A DNA stretch of 33,716 bases from Planctomycetia bacterium. Lineage in GTDB: Bacteria > Planctomycetota > Planctomycetia > Gemmatales > Gemmataceae. Below, in pieces: positions 32,110 to 33,716 of this stretch. The notes under the pieces were generated by a model. The model had not been told where the DNA came from. It saw nothing but the letters and a program-made list of their open reading frames with translations, and made no database searches. Location: positions 1-33,716 of the forward strand of contig SXID01000129.1 in the NCBI GenBank assembly GCA_005772955.1. Direction: 5' to 3'. Every line of letters starts with the position of its first letter. Position 1 is the first letter of the stretch. Position numbers and translations under genes: made by a program.

Positions 32110-33716
32110 TCACGTCGCGTCGGGACGCGAGGGAGTGGTCGCCGCACCCCCCGGGCCGACCGGAGCGGGGTTGGTGGGCTTGCCCTTCTTCGGCGGAGGA
32201 GGAGGCGGAATCACGCCACCCATGCCTGGGTTCACGCCCCCAGGAACGACACCGCCCCCACCCGGAGGAACGACACCACCACCCGGAGGAATGACACCAC
32301 CGCCACCCGGAGGAATGACACCACCGCCACCCGGAGGAATGACACCACCGCCACCCGGAGGAATGACACCACCGCCACTGCCAATCACGTTGTTGGTGTC
32401 GATCACCACGCCGTTGTGGAACATCAGCGTCTTCCCGTCCGGGACAGAGAAGAAGTGTCCGCCAACAAACTCGCCCTTGGCCGTGCGGATGGACGATTTC
32501 AGTTTCAGCCCGTTCGCGGCGGTCGCATCGGCCACCTCGTACACATCCAACCCCTGGCCGCGGTACGACGACACGAACAGCCGCTTATTGTCGGGGTCGT
32601 ACTCAAGGTAGCCGTTGTTCGCGGACCGGTTGCCGACACCGAGGTCCATCTCCGTGCTGCCCTTGAGGAGGAACATCTTGAAGTTGAACTGATGGACCGG
32701 GGCACCGGGGCCACCTGGCTGCATCGGAGGACCGCCCACGCCACCGGCAGGGGGGGCCGGCGGGAGAACCGAGACCATCGCGCCACCACCGATCAGCGGG
32801 GCGACATCGACCACGGCCCCCGAGAACGAGACCGGGTTGATCGCGGCCATCGCCGCCGTGTCGAACGTCAGCACGCTGGCCGTCTTGGTCTTGGCGAATT
32901 CCTCGATGATCAGAAGGTTCTTGCCGTCGCTGGCCTTCGCCATGTCCTTCGCGAGTTCCGGCAACACCTTCCGCGAAGTCTCCTTGCGCAACTCGGTGTC
33001 GATCACCACGACGTAGGACTTCTTCGGGAGCGCACTCCCAGTGATCAGGACGTAGAGCATCTTTCCGTCGGCCGACAACTCGATTGCGTGGATCATCTGC
33101 TTCACGCTGATGAGAACGGGTTTGAGTTCACTCCCGTCGTCGAGCACCTTACCGTCAGCGGTCTTGCCATCGCGGATAGGCTTCAGGTCGTAGATGGCGA
33201 TGTCGCCGCTGGCCGAGGCGTTGTCGCGCTGGTCGAGCTGTGCCGCGATGGGGTTGGTCACGGTCGCGACGTACAGGAGACCGGCCTTCGCGTCGAGAGT
33301 GGCGCGGACGCCGAGTTGCGGCAGTTTGAACCGGTTCAGGGTCTTGAAATCGGGGTACGAGTATCGCCGGAGCGAGCCTTTCACCGTTCGCGGGTCAAGC
33401 TGACGCGCGTCGATGGTGTAGACTTCCTTCTTCTCCGAATCAAACGCCGCCGTGTAGAAGCCCTCGATCTTGAGCTTCAGGTTCCCGTCACCGTTACCCG
33501 CGGGCGGGTCGCCGGGACCGGGTTGCGGTCCCGGACCGGGCATCGGGTCAGGACCGGGACCAGGGCCAGGGCCAGGACCGGGACCAGGGCCTGGGCCAGG
33601 ACCAGGACCAGGCGTCGGGTCAGGGCCGGGGCCAGGACCAGGACCAGGACCAGGCGTCGGGTCAGGACCAGGCGTCGGGTCAGGACCGGGACCAGGACCA
33701 GGACCAGGACCAGGAC
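32110..33716 (-). CDS. Secreted-type protein with (PG)n region and beta-propeller-like repeats (5' end outside window)
   Basis: The frame stays open to the window edge, so the start is missing. The methionine encoded at 33541-33543 lies inside the repeat and is not the likely start. Coming in from the edge, about 60 residues are proline-glycine dipeptides broken by PDPTPG units. A beta-rich domain of about 330 residues follows, with strand pairs like LDAKAGLLYVATVTN and ELSADGKMLYVLITGS that resemble YVTN/WD40-type propeller blades. Then come four GGGVIPPG units and a tail PPPPPPKKGKPTNPAPVG. The PG stretch looks like an extended linker that could join the propeller to an upstream domain or the membrane. 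Function unknown. A terminator hairpin follows the stop. Confidence 0.82.
   Translation of the reverse strand, partial: PGPGPGPGPGPDPTPGPDPTPGPGPGPGPGPDPTPGPGPGPGPGPGPGPGPGPGPDPMPGPGPQPGPGDPPAGNGDGNLKLKIEGFYTAAFDSEKKEVYTIDARQLDPRTVKGSLRRYSYPDFKTLNRFKLPQLGVRATLDAKAGLLYVATVTNPIAAQLDQRDNASASGDIAIYDLKPIRDGKTADGKVLDDGSELKPVLISVKQMIHAIELSADGKMLYVLITGSALPKKSYVVVIDTELRKETSRKVLPELAKDMAKASDGKNLLIIEEFAKTKTASVLTFDTAAMAAINPVSFSGAVVDVAPLIGGGAMVSVLPPAPPAGGVGGPPMQPGGPGAPVHQFNFKMFLLKGSTEMDLGVGNRSANNGYLEYDPDNKRLFVSSYRGQGLDVYEVADATAANGLKLKSSIRTAKGEFVGGHFFSVPDGKTLMFHNGVVIDTNNVIGSGGGVIPPGGGGVIPPGGGGVIPPGGGGVIPPGGGVVPPGGGGVVPGGVNPGMGGVIPPPPPPKKGKPTNPAPVGPGGAATTPSRPDAT
32285..32380. repeat. 24-bp tandem repeat, four units, in coding sequence
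   Basis: The unit GGAGGAATGACACCACCGCC plus ACCC starts at 32285, 32309, 32333 and 32357, with only the last unit changed at its end. On the minus strand it encodes GGGVIPPG. Two degenerate units lie just before it (about 32240-32284). Near-identity of the units suggests recent expansion. Confidence 0.9.
33544..33716. repeat. Hexanucleotide-like CCAGGA/CCGGGA repeat encoding (PG)n
   Basis: The plus strand is built from variants of CCAGGA and GGGCCA with inserted GGCGTCGGGTCAGGA units at about 33611, 33656 and 33671. It continues to the window edge. It encodes alternating proline and glycine on the minus strand. Confidence 0.85.

Noticed and set aside
32240-32380. CRISPR-like array of short repeats
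   Set aside because: The 24-bp units are directly tandem with no spacers, and they encode GGGVIPPG in frame. No CRISPR array was seen anywhere.
33541-33543. Methionine at 33541-33543 as the start of the repeat-rich protein
   Set aside because: The (PG)n repeat continues in frame beyond it to the window edge with no stop, so the gene is cut by the window and does not start there.

Overview
The window is GC-rich (clearly above 60 percent by eye) and looks like chromosomal DNA of a planctomycete, most likely of the Gemmata group. The evidence is a DUF1559 pilin-like protein, two neighbouring membrane-anchored Hanks-type kinases, tetrahydromethanopterin-linked C1 genes (fae, mtdB) in a bacterium, a 56-residue basic protein of a type I recall mainly from planctomycetes, and gaps filled with palindromic repeats. 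Both ends cut genes: a probable transposase start on the left and a proline-glycine-rich secreted protein on the right.

Layout. 1-5.3 kb: transposase start, M81 (MlrC-like) peptidase, asd, truA, aroA and the 56-residue gene. 5.3-9.1 kb: a polytopic membrane protein, a small membrane protein, fae, mtdB and a CbiX-type chelatase. 9.2-13.9 kb: a kinase-like protein lacking two metal-binding residues (a probable pseudokinase), a second kinase with the catalytic residues present, and hisS. 14.2-18.9 kb: a SAM-I riboswitch followed by a threonine-synthase-like gene, a CysO-like sulfur carrier, an unknown 113-residue protein, a ThiF/MoeB-type E1 enzyme and a cysteine desulfurase. 19-22.6 kb: three exported proteins, two with thioredoxin-like folds and one His-rich lipoprotein. 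22.7-26.2 kb: serA, a 5'-truncated phage/VgrG-lysozyme-like remnant and an orphan DNA methyltransferase. 26.3-29.8 kb, minus strand: a YchF-like GTPase, a metallo-beta-lactamase-fold hydrolase and a putative sugar O-methyltransferase. 29.8-33.7 kb: a DUF1559 protein, a PhoB-like response regulator and the repeat-rich secreted protein.

The most interesting part is 14.2-18.9 kb. Desulfurase, E1 enzyme and a GlyGly-ended carrier are the parts needed to make a protein thiocarboxylate. The whole set sits behind a SAM riboswitch next to a type II PLP enzyme that by family acts on O-phosphohomoserine. This suggests, as inference, a carrier-protein route for putting sulfur into homocysteine or cysteine. 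No JAMM (Mec+/HcyD-like) protease is seen, and an unknown 113-residue protein lies between carrier and E1.

Most same-strand intergenic gaps hold a long inverted repeat, often perfect over 19-32 bp, mostly different from one another but sharing words such as TAGCGG and GCGACGCCGC. These may serve as terminators or as REP-like elements. I saw no rRNA, tRNA, CRISPR array or complete insertion sequence.
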